From the NCBI GenBank assembly GCA_947505995.1, contig CANNNB010000134.1, positions 1 to 6,754 of the forward strand: a stretch of DNA of 6,754 bases. Direction: 5' to 3'. The DNA is from Comamonadaceae bacterium. Its GTDB lineage: Bacteria > Pseudomonadota > Gammaproteobacteria > Burkholderiales > Burkholderiaceae. A program made the translations under genes and the position numbers. Positions 1-6,361 of the stretch are shown here, in pieces (the first letter of the stretch is position 1; the number at the start of each line of letters is the position of its first letter). The notes beneath the pieces are model-generated. The model was not told the origin of the DNA. It did no database searches and saw only the letters and a program-made list of their open reading frames with translations.

Positions 1-2
1 CA

Positions 3-80
3 AGCCTAACCCTCACCACCCTTGCCAGTGCCGCTGCAGCACTGGGTAAAAAAGTCAATTTGCAACTTGCAGCAGCTTGA
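3..80 (+). CDS. C-terminal end of a probable XRE/HTH-type regulator or antitoxin (5' end outside window)
   Basis: The frame is open from the left edge to a TGA at 78-80 and gives 25 residues containing LTTLASAAAALGKKVNLQL. This pattern, a T-L helix followed by A-A-A-L-G-K and a short beta strand of alternating hydrophobic residues, is the usual ending of small XRE/HigA-like HTH proteins, where it closes the last helix and forms a C-terminal strand. Only the tail is visible, so the DNA-binding helices cannot be checked and a toxin partner cannot be seen. It faces the minus-strand gene ending at 201, so the two converge. The assignment is by pattern only; it could be the end of another small protein. 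Confidence 0.45.
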   Translation, partial: SLTLTTLASAAAALGKKVNLQLAAA

Positions 81-200
81 TCAGTGTTCTTCCATTCACC
101 AGCGAATTTTCAGCGGCAAAGTTCGATTACTGGAGAAGGGGGAGAACAATCAGTATTTCAACGGCAGGTACTGCTCATGAAGTCGAACCACTCATTCTGT

Positions 201-494
201 TTAAACTGCACTTTTGATGTAGTCTCGTAATGCCAGCTGCACCTGTGCTCTTGCCATCTCAGCTATGCCCAAATTAGGCAACACATTGGCAACCAGATGC
301 GCTATGGCTTCGTTGAGGATCACTTGCCGCCTAATGGGAATGCGAGCCGTGCTGAATTCTTTCAAGTATTCGTCGATTTCGTAGGCCGCTTTGCCAAGTT
401 GAAAGCTGGCATGCCGCAAGCATTTTTTAGCTTCATCTCGCACCCGCCTAGCCTCTTGAGCCCTTAGCTCGGCCATTTCTTCATCTTCATCCAT
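201..494 (-). CDS. Small hypothetical alpha-helical protein (97 aa)
   Basis: I do not recognise this family. The protein begins with a very acidic patch (MDEDEEMAELRAQEARR) followed by a long charged stretch, residues about 5-48, likely to be helical and possibly coiled-coil. After a basic RIPIRRQ segment comes a more hydrophobic helical half (ILNEAIAHLVANVLPNLG). There is no signal peptide, membrane span or cysteine cluster (one Cys only), which suggests a soluble cytoplasmic protein. A GTG at 498-500 would add two residues, but the GGAG at 503-506 lies 8 nt from the ATG at 492-494 and only 2 nt from the GTG, so the ATG is preferred. The stop is TAA at 201-203. It stands alone: it converges with the regulator tail at 3-80 and is separated from the cupin remnant by about 500 nt. 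The good ribosome site and plausible protein composition support a real gene. Confidence 0.6.
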   Translation of the reverse strand: MDEDEEMAELRAQEARRVRDEAKKCLRHASFQLGKAAYEIDEYLKEFSTARIPIRRQVILNEAIAHLVANVLPNLGIAEMARAQVQLALRDYIKSAV

Positions 495-502
495 TGCCAC
501 TG

Positions 503-506
503 CTCC
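503..506 (-). promoter_or_regulatory. Ribosome binding site of the 97-aa gene
   Basis: The complement of CTCC gives GGAG, 8 nt before the ATG at 492-494. The spacing decides between this ATG and the in-frame GTG six bases upstream, which would leave only 2 nt. Confidence 0.6.
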
Positions 507-525
507 ATTAGTTGCTGTGACAACA

Positions 526-553
526 GTTTTATTTCAAACTACAAAATGGGCAA
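526..553 (-). promoter_or_regulatory. Possible sigma-70 promoter for the 97-aa gene
   Basis: On the minus strand TTGCCC (complement of 548-553) is followed after 16 nt by TAAAAC (complement of 526-531). Each hexamer matches four of six consensus bases. The placing would start transcription about 25 nt before the ATG, which is sensible. An imperfect dyad GTTG-N6-CAAC (511-524) sits over the expected start site and could be an operator, but it is short. Weak evidence from pattern only. Confidence 0.25.
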
Positions 554-594
554 CCGGAATTTTCAGTAGCCTGGATTTCTGTTAATCAGGGTTC

Positions 595-807
595 TGGGGG
601 TCAAGTTGGGTCATTGTGGATGAGTATTTTTTTTCATTCACGTCATGTTTTTGCACGGTAGATAGCTAAAAGCAATCGAAAAAAATCAATCAGCAAGAAG
701 TCCTTCCCACTCGAATTCAAACTTAATTTTTTGCCTATTGATTTGAGGGAACGCCAATCAGCAGCTAAAAGACAAGAAAAAAGCGACTCATTCAAGTCAG
801 ACCCCCA
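595..807. repeat. Short inverted repeat TGGGGGTC / GACCCCCA bounding 213 bp
   Basis: TGGGGGTC at 595-602 is matched exactly in inverted orientation by GACCCCCA at 800-807. The right copy read inward is GGGGGTCTGACTTGAA. Eight matching bases are too few to prove a mobile element, but G-rich GGGGTC ends occur in Tn3-type terminal repeats and in REP-like palindromes of Burkholderiales. No transposase lies between the arms and no target duplication was found by eye. Confidence 0.2.
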
Positions 808-998
808 AATGCCGGACGACCAGGTCACGCTCGAAGGCGTCATGGAACAGTTGGTCATCCATGACTCTGATGGCCGAGAAGATTGCCCCCCTCGTAGGCC
901 GCTGAGCAGGCGCAGCCCCACTACCCAAGATCGTGCTGCGCACCGAGCAGACCATTGCCGAGCTGGGCGGCACTAGAGGTTTGAGAAATAACACTCTT

Positions 999-1535
999 TC
1001 ATTGCGTGTCAATGCCGCTTCGGGCCTGCACTGGAAATTGCAAAACCAAGAGTTCTGCACCTTCACTTCCAGCTTGCATCAGCAAGTCTTCCTCATGCGA
1101 GCCGAAAGCGACAGTCATGGTCTGTGCCTCGGCGTTGTTAAGTTTGACGGAGCCGCTTGTCACAATGTAATAACGCCCACCGTAAGGACTTTGCGTCGGC
1201 AGTTGTTGACGGCTGCCGGGCGGCAGACGGACAAAGTGTGCCGCCAAGCCATCCGCGCGGGGGCCAATTAAATTTTCGACGCTGGGTGCCATGAGTGCAG
1301 GCAAGTCACTGGTGCCAACCGAGCCAGTCGGTACGCCATGAGTTTGTTCTCGTTTTTGTCGGACGCCCGATCTGAGTCGCTCCAGAGAGCCAGGCTTGTG
1401 AATGTACCAAGCCCCCGTGTCGCCCGACATGCGCTTGGTCAGGTACTAGACGCCTTCTGGCCCTGCGGTGATCGGGCCATACGCCGTTTCTGGCGCTGAG
1501 TAATGGACGTGAGAAAAGATTGGGGGAATACCCAT
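999..1535 (-). pseudogene. Cupin-domain protein gene interrupted by an in-frame TAG
   Basis: Read from the ATG at 1533-1535, the frame gives MGIPPIFSHVHYSAPETAYG, then PITAGPEGV, then an amber codon (complement of 1446-1448). It continues YLTKRMSGDTGAWYIHKPG and on to a TGA at 999-1001, 178 codons in all. The text on both sides of the stop reads as one continuous protein (GPEGV-stop-YLTKR, where a Tyr or similar would fit), so a single-base nonsense change is the simplest explanation. The C-terminal 100 residues resemble a cupin beta-barrel: LPPGS, then GGRYYIVTSGSVKL, then a short final strand LLVLQFP. The usual cupin metal histidines (GX5HXH) are absent, so any function would not be the classic metal-dependent one. 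An ATG just after the stop (1428-1430) could start a 143-aa protein, but no good ribosome site precedes it. Two in-frame stops lie just above the upstream ATG. It follows the Mo hydroxylase genes on the same strand by about 150 nt and may be a decayed last member of that cluster. A sequencing error is also possible. Confidence 0.6.
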
Positions 1536-1686
1536 TCATCCTTAATTGCCCCCCTTAAAGCAATGCCAAGTCGATTCAACACGTCAAAGTGTCCGGATCG
1601 TTGGCAGCCATGTGGCGGCGCTGCGATGCGCAGGCGTATTGGATGTTTTTTCATGAGTTTTGATCCGTTCGATGAATGGAAGGGAC

Positions 1687-3819
1687 CTACTGATTTATCA
1701 ATGAAATGAGTCGCTCCGCCGTGATGGGCATATTCCGAACACGGATGCCAATTGCATCAAAAATGGCATTAGAAATTGCGGCAGCGGTGGGGCCTGCAAA
1801 TACCTCACCCACGCCCATGGACAATTCATTCGGCTGATCGATCAGCACCACTTCAACCGCTGGCAATTCACTGAACAACAAAATGGGGTATTGCTCCCAA
1901 TTGCACGACGTGATCCGATTGCGGTCAAATTGAACCGCTTCCTTGATCGTCCAACTGACCGCCTGCACAATGCCACCTTCAACTTGATTGATGACACCAT
2001 CTGGGTTCACAACGCGTCCACAGTCAATAGCTGTCACGACTCGCAGCACTCGAACCATGTTGCTGATCTCCACTTCAGCAATCACCGCTGTTATCGCGCC
2101 GTTGTCTCGGTAACGACTAAAGCCAATGCCTCTACCACGAGAGACATCGCCATCAGAAACCGCCATGGGTTGACCCCATTGCGCTTTTTCAGCAGCAGCT
2201 TCTATCACCGCACGCTCTCTTTTTCCACTGACATGGCGCAAACGAAACGCGACAGGGTCGGCACCTGCTTCATGAGCTAATTCATCCATGAACGATTCAT
2301 TGGCAAAGATATTGAGATGTGAGCCTATGCCTCGAATGGTTGACGTGCGCATGGGACTCGAATCGATGACGTGGTGAACTAACTTTAGGTTGGGAATGTC
2401 ATACGAAGGAACTGCATTGCGTTGACTGGTTCCACCTGTTTCAAATGGTGTGTCAATGGGTGGTGGCGCACTAAAACCTTGATCCAAATGCCACGCTGCT
2501 AAAAGACTTGGATTGACATCACGGCCTGGGCGCGTGATATGCCGACTGCTCCATAAATCGAAACACCAAAATGCAATCAGGCCATCGGTGCCAACTGCGC
2601 CTTTGAGTTTCGCCAACATGGCGGGACCCAGCGGCTCCCAAGCAAACTCATCTTCACGCGACCATTGAACGCGAACAGGTCGTCCATCAACAGCGCGCGC
2701 TAACAGTGCAGCATCTAGCGCCACATCGTCAGCACCATTGTGACCATAGCAACCTGCGCCTTCTGCATGACGCACCATGATCTTCTCGATTGGAATACCA
2801 AATGCAATACCAAGGTCGCGACGCAAAGGCCTGATGGATTGACTGTGTGACCAAACTTCCAGAAAACCATTGTTCCAACTCGCAATGGCACACGATGGCC
2901 CAATGGAGCCATGAGACAAATAGGGTCGACTGAAAGTAGCGCTGATGCCCTTTTGCTCTTGTGCTTGTTGGTTGCCTCGATTGACCAGTACTTCCTCTCG
3001 TTGCGAGGACTCTATCAAGAAATCATTGACTGCATGCACATCTGGCAAGTCAGCATCTTCATGCCATTTTGCACAGGCTGTGAGTGCTTGTGCGGCGGCG
3101 ATGGCCTGCTCTTCGCGCTGAGTGATCACACCTAAAAAATGACCCAAACGCACAACGCGTTGAACACCGGGCATAGCCTCGATGGCGCTTGAATCGAGTG
3201 ACATGAGTTTGGCGCGGGGTGAAGGAGGACGCGCAACACGAGCGTGAAGCATGCCAGGCAACTCTATATCTTGCAAGAACGCTGCACCAGTTATTTTTTT
3301 TTCAATATCGAGTCGAGGTAGCGATTGACCCAGCAGTTTCAAATGCTCCAGAGACTTGGGTTTTGCACATGCGTTGGCTTCGCGTTGAAGCTTTGCTGAT
3401 AGGTTGCCTTGACTTAATAGTTGCCAAAACGTCACTCGCTTACCATTGGGAGAAATGATTGTTCCATCTTCAATGACCAACGTTGATGGCTCAGCATTCA
3501 AATATTGAACAGCTGCTTGCAGTAACTCGTAGCGCACTTCGGCGCATGCCTGACGCAAAGCACTACCGCTGTTTTCAACTGAAACACTGCCAGCCGTCAC
3601 ACCTTCGTCAGGACTGTCGCCTGTATCGGCTGGGATGATGCGAATTCGCGCATAGTCAACATCTAGTTCATCGGCTGCCATTTGAGCCAAAACAGAAAGA
3701 ATGCCTTGGCCAATTTCTACCTTACCTGATCTGACAGCGACGGTACCTGAGCTTTCAATTTGAACCCACCGATCAAGTCGATTATTTTGAACCAGCGCCA
3801 TTGGCAACGATTGACTCAT
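1687..3819 (-). CDS. Xanthine dehydrogenase-family molybdopterin-binding (large) subunit, IorB-like
   Basis: This 710-aa protein is the catalytic subunit of a molybdenum hydroxylase, which inserts water-derived oxygen into an aromatic heterocycle or aldehyde. The layout matches the rearranged isoquinoline 1-oxidoreductase beta type: an N-terminal molybdopterin-domain piece with GKVEIGQG (residues 32-39), an a/b hammerhead domain at about 170-255 (ITGAAFLQDIELPGM), then the main cofactor domains with EGAGCYGHNGADD (353-365), IRGIGSHLNIFANESFMDEL (495-514) and GVGEVFAGPTAAA (669-681). Glu672 in that last motif fits the conserved catalytic glutamate of the family. An in-frame ATG 28 codons earlier exists, but its extension lies inside the preceding gene; the ATG at 3817-3819 overlaps that gene's TGA as ATGA and is preferred. 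There is no Tat or Sec signal and no cytochrome c domain, unlike the longer NicB-type subunits, so the enzyme is probably cytoplasmic or needs a separate electron acceptor. The family is certain; the substrate is not known. Confidence 0.93.
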   Translation of the reverse strand: MSQSLPMALVQNNRLDRWVQIESSGTVAVRSGKVEIGQGILSVLAQMAADELDVDYARIRIIPADTGDSPDEGVTAGSVSVENSGSALRQACAEVRYELLQAAVQYLNAEPSTLVIEDGTIISPNGKRVTFWQLLSQGNLSAKLQREANACAKPKSLEHLKLLGQSLPRLDIEKKITGAAFLQDIELPGMLHARVARPPSPRAKLMSLDSSAIEAMPGVQRVVRLGHFLGVITQREEQAIAAAQALTACAKWHEDADLPDVHAVNDFLIESSQREEVLVNRGNQQAQEQKGISATFSRPYLSHGSIGPSCAIASWNNGFLEVWSHSQSIRPLRRDLGIAFGIPIEKIMVRHAEGAGCYGHNGADDVALDAALLARAVDGRPVRVQWSREDEFAWEPLGPAMLAKLKGAVGTDGLIAFWCFDLWSSRHITRPGRDVNPSLLAAWHLDQGFSAPPPIDTPFETGGTSQRNAVPSYDIPNLKLVHHVIDSSPMRTSTIRGIGSHLNIFANESFMDELAHEAGADPVAFRLRHVSGKRERAVIEAAAEKAQWGQPMAVSDGDVSRGRGIGFSRYRDNGAITAVIAEVEISNMVRVLRVVTAIDCGRVVNPDGVINQVEGGIVQAVSWTIKEAVQFDRNRITSCNWEQYPILLFSELPAVEVVLIDQPNELSMGVGEVFAGPTAAAISNAIFDAIGIRVRNMPITAERLISLINQ

Positions 3820-4307
3820 AATGAATGTGCCCCATCTTGAGTCAACATTTTTGAAGCTCTTTGCACAGCACGCACAATGCGCACGTGTGTGCCGCAACGG
3901 CATAAATTTCGATCAAGCTTTTTATATATTTGTTCAAGCGTTGGCGTGGGATTTTCATCCAGCAAGGCCTTGGCGCTCATCAAAACACCATTGATGCAGT
4001 ACCCGCATTGGGCTGCCTGCTCGTCGATGAACGCTTGCTGCAAACAATCCAATGTGCCGTTAACAGCAAGTCCTTCAATGGTTTTTATTTGTTTGCCAGC
4101 GACCGACCACAACGGTGTATCGCATGATTGAACACAATGGCCATCAACGTGCACATTGCATGCTCCGCATTGCCCAAGTCCACATCCAAAACGTGTGCCT
4201 TTGAGCTTTAGGTCATTGCGCAATACATAGAGCAACGGTGTTTCAGCAGGCAGGTTTAACTCATGCGTTTGTCCATTGACGCTAAGGACGAAGGTCTTGT
4301 TGCTCAT
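3816..4307 (-). CDS. [2Fe-2S]-binding small subunit of the molybdenum hydroxylase, IorA-like
   Basis: This 163-aa protein carries electrons from the Mo centre of the large subunit to an external acceptor through two [2Fe-2S] clusters. The N-terminal plant-ferredoxin-type domain holds Cys42, Cys47, Cys50 and Cys62 (FGCGLGQCGAC). The C-terminal helical domain holds the second cluster: Cys101 and Cys104 in QCGYC, and Cys136 and Cys138 in LCRCGTH. All eight ligands are present, and the length is typical of the family. It begins at an ATG (4305-4307) that overlaps the TGA of the Bug gene as ATGA, and its own TGA overlaps the ATG of the large subunit in the same way. No strong Shine-Dalgarno precedes it, so it probably depends on translational coupling. 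Its partner follows directly, as in IorAB and similar two-subunit enzymes. No FAD-binding medium subunit is present in the window. There is no signal peptide. Confidence 0.95.
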   Translation of the reverse strand: MSNKTFVLSVNGQTHELNLPAETPLLYVLRNDLKLKGTRFGCGLGQCGACNVHVDGHCVQSCDTPLWSVAGKQIKTIEGLAVNGTLDCLQQAFIDEQAAQCGYCINGVLMSAKALLDENPTPTLEQIYKKLDRNLCRCGTHVRIVRAVQRASKMLTQDGAHSL

Positions 4308-5296
4308 GATTCAAACTTGATTCCGGCAGCCTTGATGATAGGGGCAAAACGAGCACGATCTTCGCGGATGATTTCAGAGAAACGTTCGGGAGAATATGTA
4401 ACGATCTCTGCCCCTGTTGCGGCAATGATACCACCAACTTCTGGTCGCTGCATGAATGACACAACTTCGCGGTTCAATCGTTGGATGATGTCTGTTGGTG
4501 TTCCAGCGCGAGCGGCTAGGCCAATCCACAATTTCACTTCAAAGCCATCGACACCTGACTCTGCAATGGTTGGCACATCTGGCATGGATGGTGATCGACG
4601 CAAACTGGATATGGCAATTGGGCGTACGCGACCTGCTTTGACTTGTGCGGCAGCGGTACCGATGTCAGCAAACATGATGTCAACATGACCCGCCATGACA
4701 TCGGCCAGTGCTGGTGCTGCTCCCTTGTATGGCACATGCGTCATATCAATACCTGTGCGCCATTTGAAAAGTTCGGGAGCCATGTGAGCAACCGATGCAA
4801 TGCCAGCAGATCCAAAAGTGAGCTTGCCAGGATTGGCCTTGGCCATCGCAATCAGATCTCGAACTGAACGAATGTCAAGTCCAGGGCGCACGATGATGAT
4901 AGTGGGCACCACGCAAAGCATGGTGATAGGCGCGAAATCATCTTCCAAACTGTATGAAAGCTTCGATACCATGCCAGGCAAATAAACCATGCTCGAGTCT
5001 GTCACCGTTGCAAGCACATGTCCATCGGGAGCCGAGCGAGCCACGCGTTCTAGACCAATGAGGGTTCCACCACCAGGTCGATTTTCAACAATCACGGATT
5101 GCTGCGTGAAAGACTGTCGCAAACCATTGGCTACTGAGCGTGCACAAATATCGTTAAGACCACCTGGAGCAAATGGTGAAACCACAACCACTGTTTTGGA
5201 TGGGTAGGTAGCCTGAGCATTTGCAACACGATCGATACAAGCTGACGCGGCCGCTACAAGTATTCCGCGTCGCAATAGATTTAGATCGTCATGCAT
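4304..5296 (-). CDS. Bug/TctC-family tripartite tricarboxylate transporter substrate-binding protein
   Basis: A 330-aa extracytoplasmic solute receptor of the Bug family. These periplasmic proteins bind small organic acids, often carboxylates or aromatic acids, for tripartite tricarboxylate transporters or for sensing. The N-terminus (LLRRGILVAAASAC) is a signal peptide with a twin-arginine-like RRGIL; cleavage is likely near ANA-QA, residues 27-29. Family landmarks are visible: YPSKTVVVVSPFAPGG (31-46), VIVENRPGGG, HVPYKGAAPALADVMAGHVD (187-206), MPDVPTIAESGVDGFEV (238-254) and ARAGTPTDIIQRLNREV. The earlier in-frame ATG lies within the amidohydrolase gene; the ATG at 5294-5296 has GAGG 7 nt upstream and is preferred, giving an 8-nt overlap with that gene. 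No TctA or TctB membrane genes are in the window, so this is either an orphan receptor, as is common in Burkholderiales, or uses a transporter encoded elsewhere. Its place between two enzymes suggests its ligand is the substrate of this pathway. Confidence 0.93.
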   Translation of the reverse strand: MHDDLNLLRRGILVAAASACIDRVANAQATYPSKTVVVVSPFAPGGLNDICARSVANGLRQSFTQQSVIVENRPGGGTLIGLERVARSAPDGHVLATVTDSSMVYLPGMVSKLSYSLEDDFAPITMLCVVPTIIIVRPGLDIRSVRDLIAMAKANPGKLTFGSAGIASVAHMAPELFKWRTGIDMTHVPYKGAAPALADVMAGHVDIMFADIGTAAAQVKAGRVRPIAISSLRRSPSMPDVPTIAESGVDGFEVKLWIGLAARAGTPTDIIQRLNREVVSFMQRPEVGGIIAATGAEIVTYSPERFSEIIREDRARFAPIIKAAGIKFES

Positions 5297-6290
5297 GAAA
5301 AGGCCTCGCACATCCACAACCAACAAATCGAAATAGCTTGCGTGGATTCTCGCCTACTTCATTGATGATTGCTTCGTTGTTGTCGGCTGCAGCTCTGAGA
5401 TCTTGGACAGGCCGTGGTGCACCGCTTGCAAAGGAGCAATCGGTACCAATGCACACATTGGCTGAACCTGCTTGTTTGAGTAGAAAACCTAGTTGCCCAA
5501 CATCATCGACAAAGCTGTCAAACTTGATCTGTCCAACATAAGACCATGGATCGCGTTTGGGCGAATTGGCAAACGCTGGATCGCGGCTCGCATAAGAACG
5601 AAGTCGTCCAGCATTGAATGGAAAGAATCCGCCACCAAGGCCCGCGACAATGCGCAACTTGGGATGACGATCTAGCATGCCCGAGTAAATCATTCTCTCC
5701 AGTGTGACTGTTACTTCAACTGGCAAACCAACGATCACTTCGAGGCGCCATGGTTGGTATTCAGGAACCATGCGTTCATAGGCGGGATGCAAAAATACAG
5801 TTTGATCTAACTCTTCGCACAGCGACCAAAATGGTTCAAACATGTCTTCATCGAGTCGATGTCCATTGGCTGAGGTTCCGATCTCCACACCTGTAGCACC
5901 CATATCGACAGCTTCGCGCAACATCTGACACGCTTGCTCTGGAAAAGCCAAGGGCACATGGGCCATCCAACCAAGCCTGTCTTCGTGACCTTTGACGTAG
6001 TCACGCAGACCCAAGTTGGTTTCGCGAGCAATGAGTTGTTGCGGGGCAAGATCTAATTCATAGAAATACAAAGGCTTGGGAGCAGCAGAAATGATGGCGC
6101 CATCGAGCAAGCGTCCATCCATTTCGCGCAATTTGGCTTCGGGATCGTACCAAGCGGCGTCTAGCTTAAAGGGCGCAATATTGCCAGAGTACCACTTACC
6201 ATCTTTGATCTTGACTTGATAGACAGGATCGCGTTGCACCAAATCGAGCACGCGCTGTGGAATGGCGTGGTTGTGAATGTCAATCATCAT
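5289..6290 (-). CDS. Amidohydrolase family 2 protein, ACMSD-like decarboxylase/hydrolase
   Basis: A 333-aa TIM-barrel metalloenzyme of the ACMSD-like branch, whose members decarboxylate or hydrolyse carboxylated aromatic or ring-cleavage compounds. The metal motif HxH is at His6 and His8 (MIDIHNHAIP), the next ligand is His168 in VFLHPA, and the closing Asp is Asp284 in IGTDCSF. The C-terminus NPRKLFRF matches the family. Odd point: at the usual HGGG motif near residue 218 the sequence is AGLGGGFFPF, so the conserved His that acts on the catalytic water in ACMSD is Leu (codon 5637-5639, CTT). This may mean another reaction, a water-independent mechanism, or lost activity. The upstream open frame would add 71 residues, but those are not family-like and overlap the preceding gene; the ATG at 6288-6290 has AAGGA 9 nt upstream, and a second ATG follows immediately. 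The TGA lies within the start of the Bug gene (8-nt overlap). Confidence 0.9.
   Translation of the reverse strand: MMIDIHNHAIPQRVLDLVQRDPVYQVKIKDGKWYSGNIAPFKLDAAWYDPEAKLREMDGRLLDGAIISAAPKPLYFYELDLAPQQLIARETNLGLRDYVKGHEDRLGWMAHVPLAFPEQACQMLREAVDMGATGVEIGTSANGHRLDEDMFEPFWSLCEELDQTVFLHPAYERMVPEYQPWRLEVIVGLPVEVTVTLERMIYSGMLDRHPKLRIVAGLGGGFFPFNAGRLRSYASRDPAFANSPKRDPWSYVGQIKFDSFVDDVGQLGFLLKQAGSANVCIGTDCSFASGAPRPVQDLRAAADNNEAIINEVGENPRKLFRFVGCGCARPFHA
5304..5307 (-). promoter_or_regulatory. Ribosome binding site of the Bug protein gene
   Basis: GAGG (complement of CCTC) lies 7 nt before the ATG at 5294-5296, inside the end of the amidohydrolase gene. It supports this start over the in-frame ATG 10 codons earlier. 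Confidence 0.6.
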
Positions 6291-6299
6291 CTTGAAAGG

Positions 6300-6304
6300 T
6301 CCTT
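6300..6304 (-). promoter_or_regulatory. Ribosome binding site of the amidohydrolase gene
   Basis: AAGGA (complement of TCCTT) is 9 nt before the ATG at 6288-6290 and 12 nt before the ATG that follows it, so the first of the two is the likely start. It argues against the longer reading that begins at 6503. Confidence 0.65.
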
Positions 6305-6361
6305 CACTGGAATAGCCCAGCAGTTGTTGTGAAATGGGAAGAAATTTGTTTGCAAATGGGC

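Larger units (their letters stand above)
507..998. other. Gene-poor stretch with possible gene debris
   Basis: About 490 nt with no convincing intact gene. The part 507-800 is AT-rich with homopolymer runs (eight T at 627-634, seven A at 680-686 approximately). From about 808 to 975 composition shifts to GC-rich with coding-like third positions. On the plus strand the readable pieces are MPDDQVTLEGVMEQLVIHDS from 809, then in another frame MAEKIAPLVGR ending at a TGA, and after that TGA KIVLRTEQTIAELGG. The pieces lie in more than one frame or are split by stops, as in decayed or chimeric DNA. None can be assigned to a family. The upstream promoter of the 97-aa gene also lies here. Confidence 0.45.

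Noticed and set aside
81..200. Possible bidirectional terminator between the convergent genes (GCAG-GTA-CTGC near 163-174; GTTCGA/TCGAAC at 121-126/183-188)
   Set aside because: The stems are only 4-6 bp, the second pair is far apart, and no T-run follows either.
1439..1654. Minus-strand open frame (MKKHPIRLRIAAPPHG...) between the Mo subunit and the cupin
   Set aside because: The second half is a shadow of the cupin frame. The first half matches no family I know and has no clear ribosome site; it could at most be gene debris.
1891..2280. Plus-strand open frame of 129 codons inside the Mo large subunit gene
   Set aside because: Antisense to a clear gene with all family motifs; its translation resembles no protein and is a frame shadow.
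3820..3903. N-terminal extension of the Mo large subunit by 28 residues
   Set aside because: It lies wholly within the [2Fe-2S] gene in another frame; the ATGA overlap at 3816-3819 gives the family-like start.
4263..4688. Plus-strand open frame of 141 codons opposite the Bug gene
   Set aside because: Shadow of the Bug protein coding sequence; low-complexity composition, no ribosome site or recognisable family.
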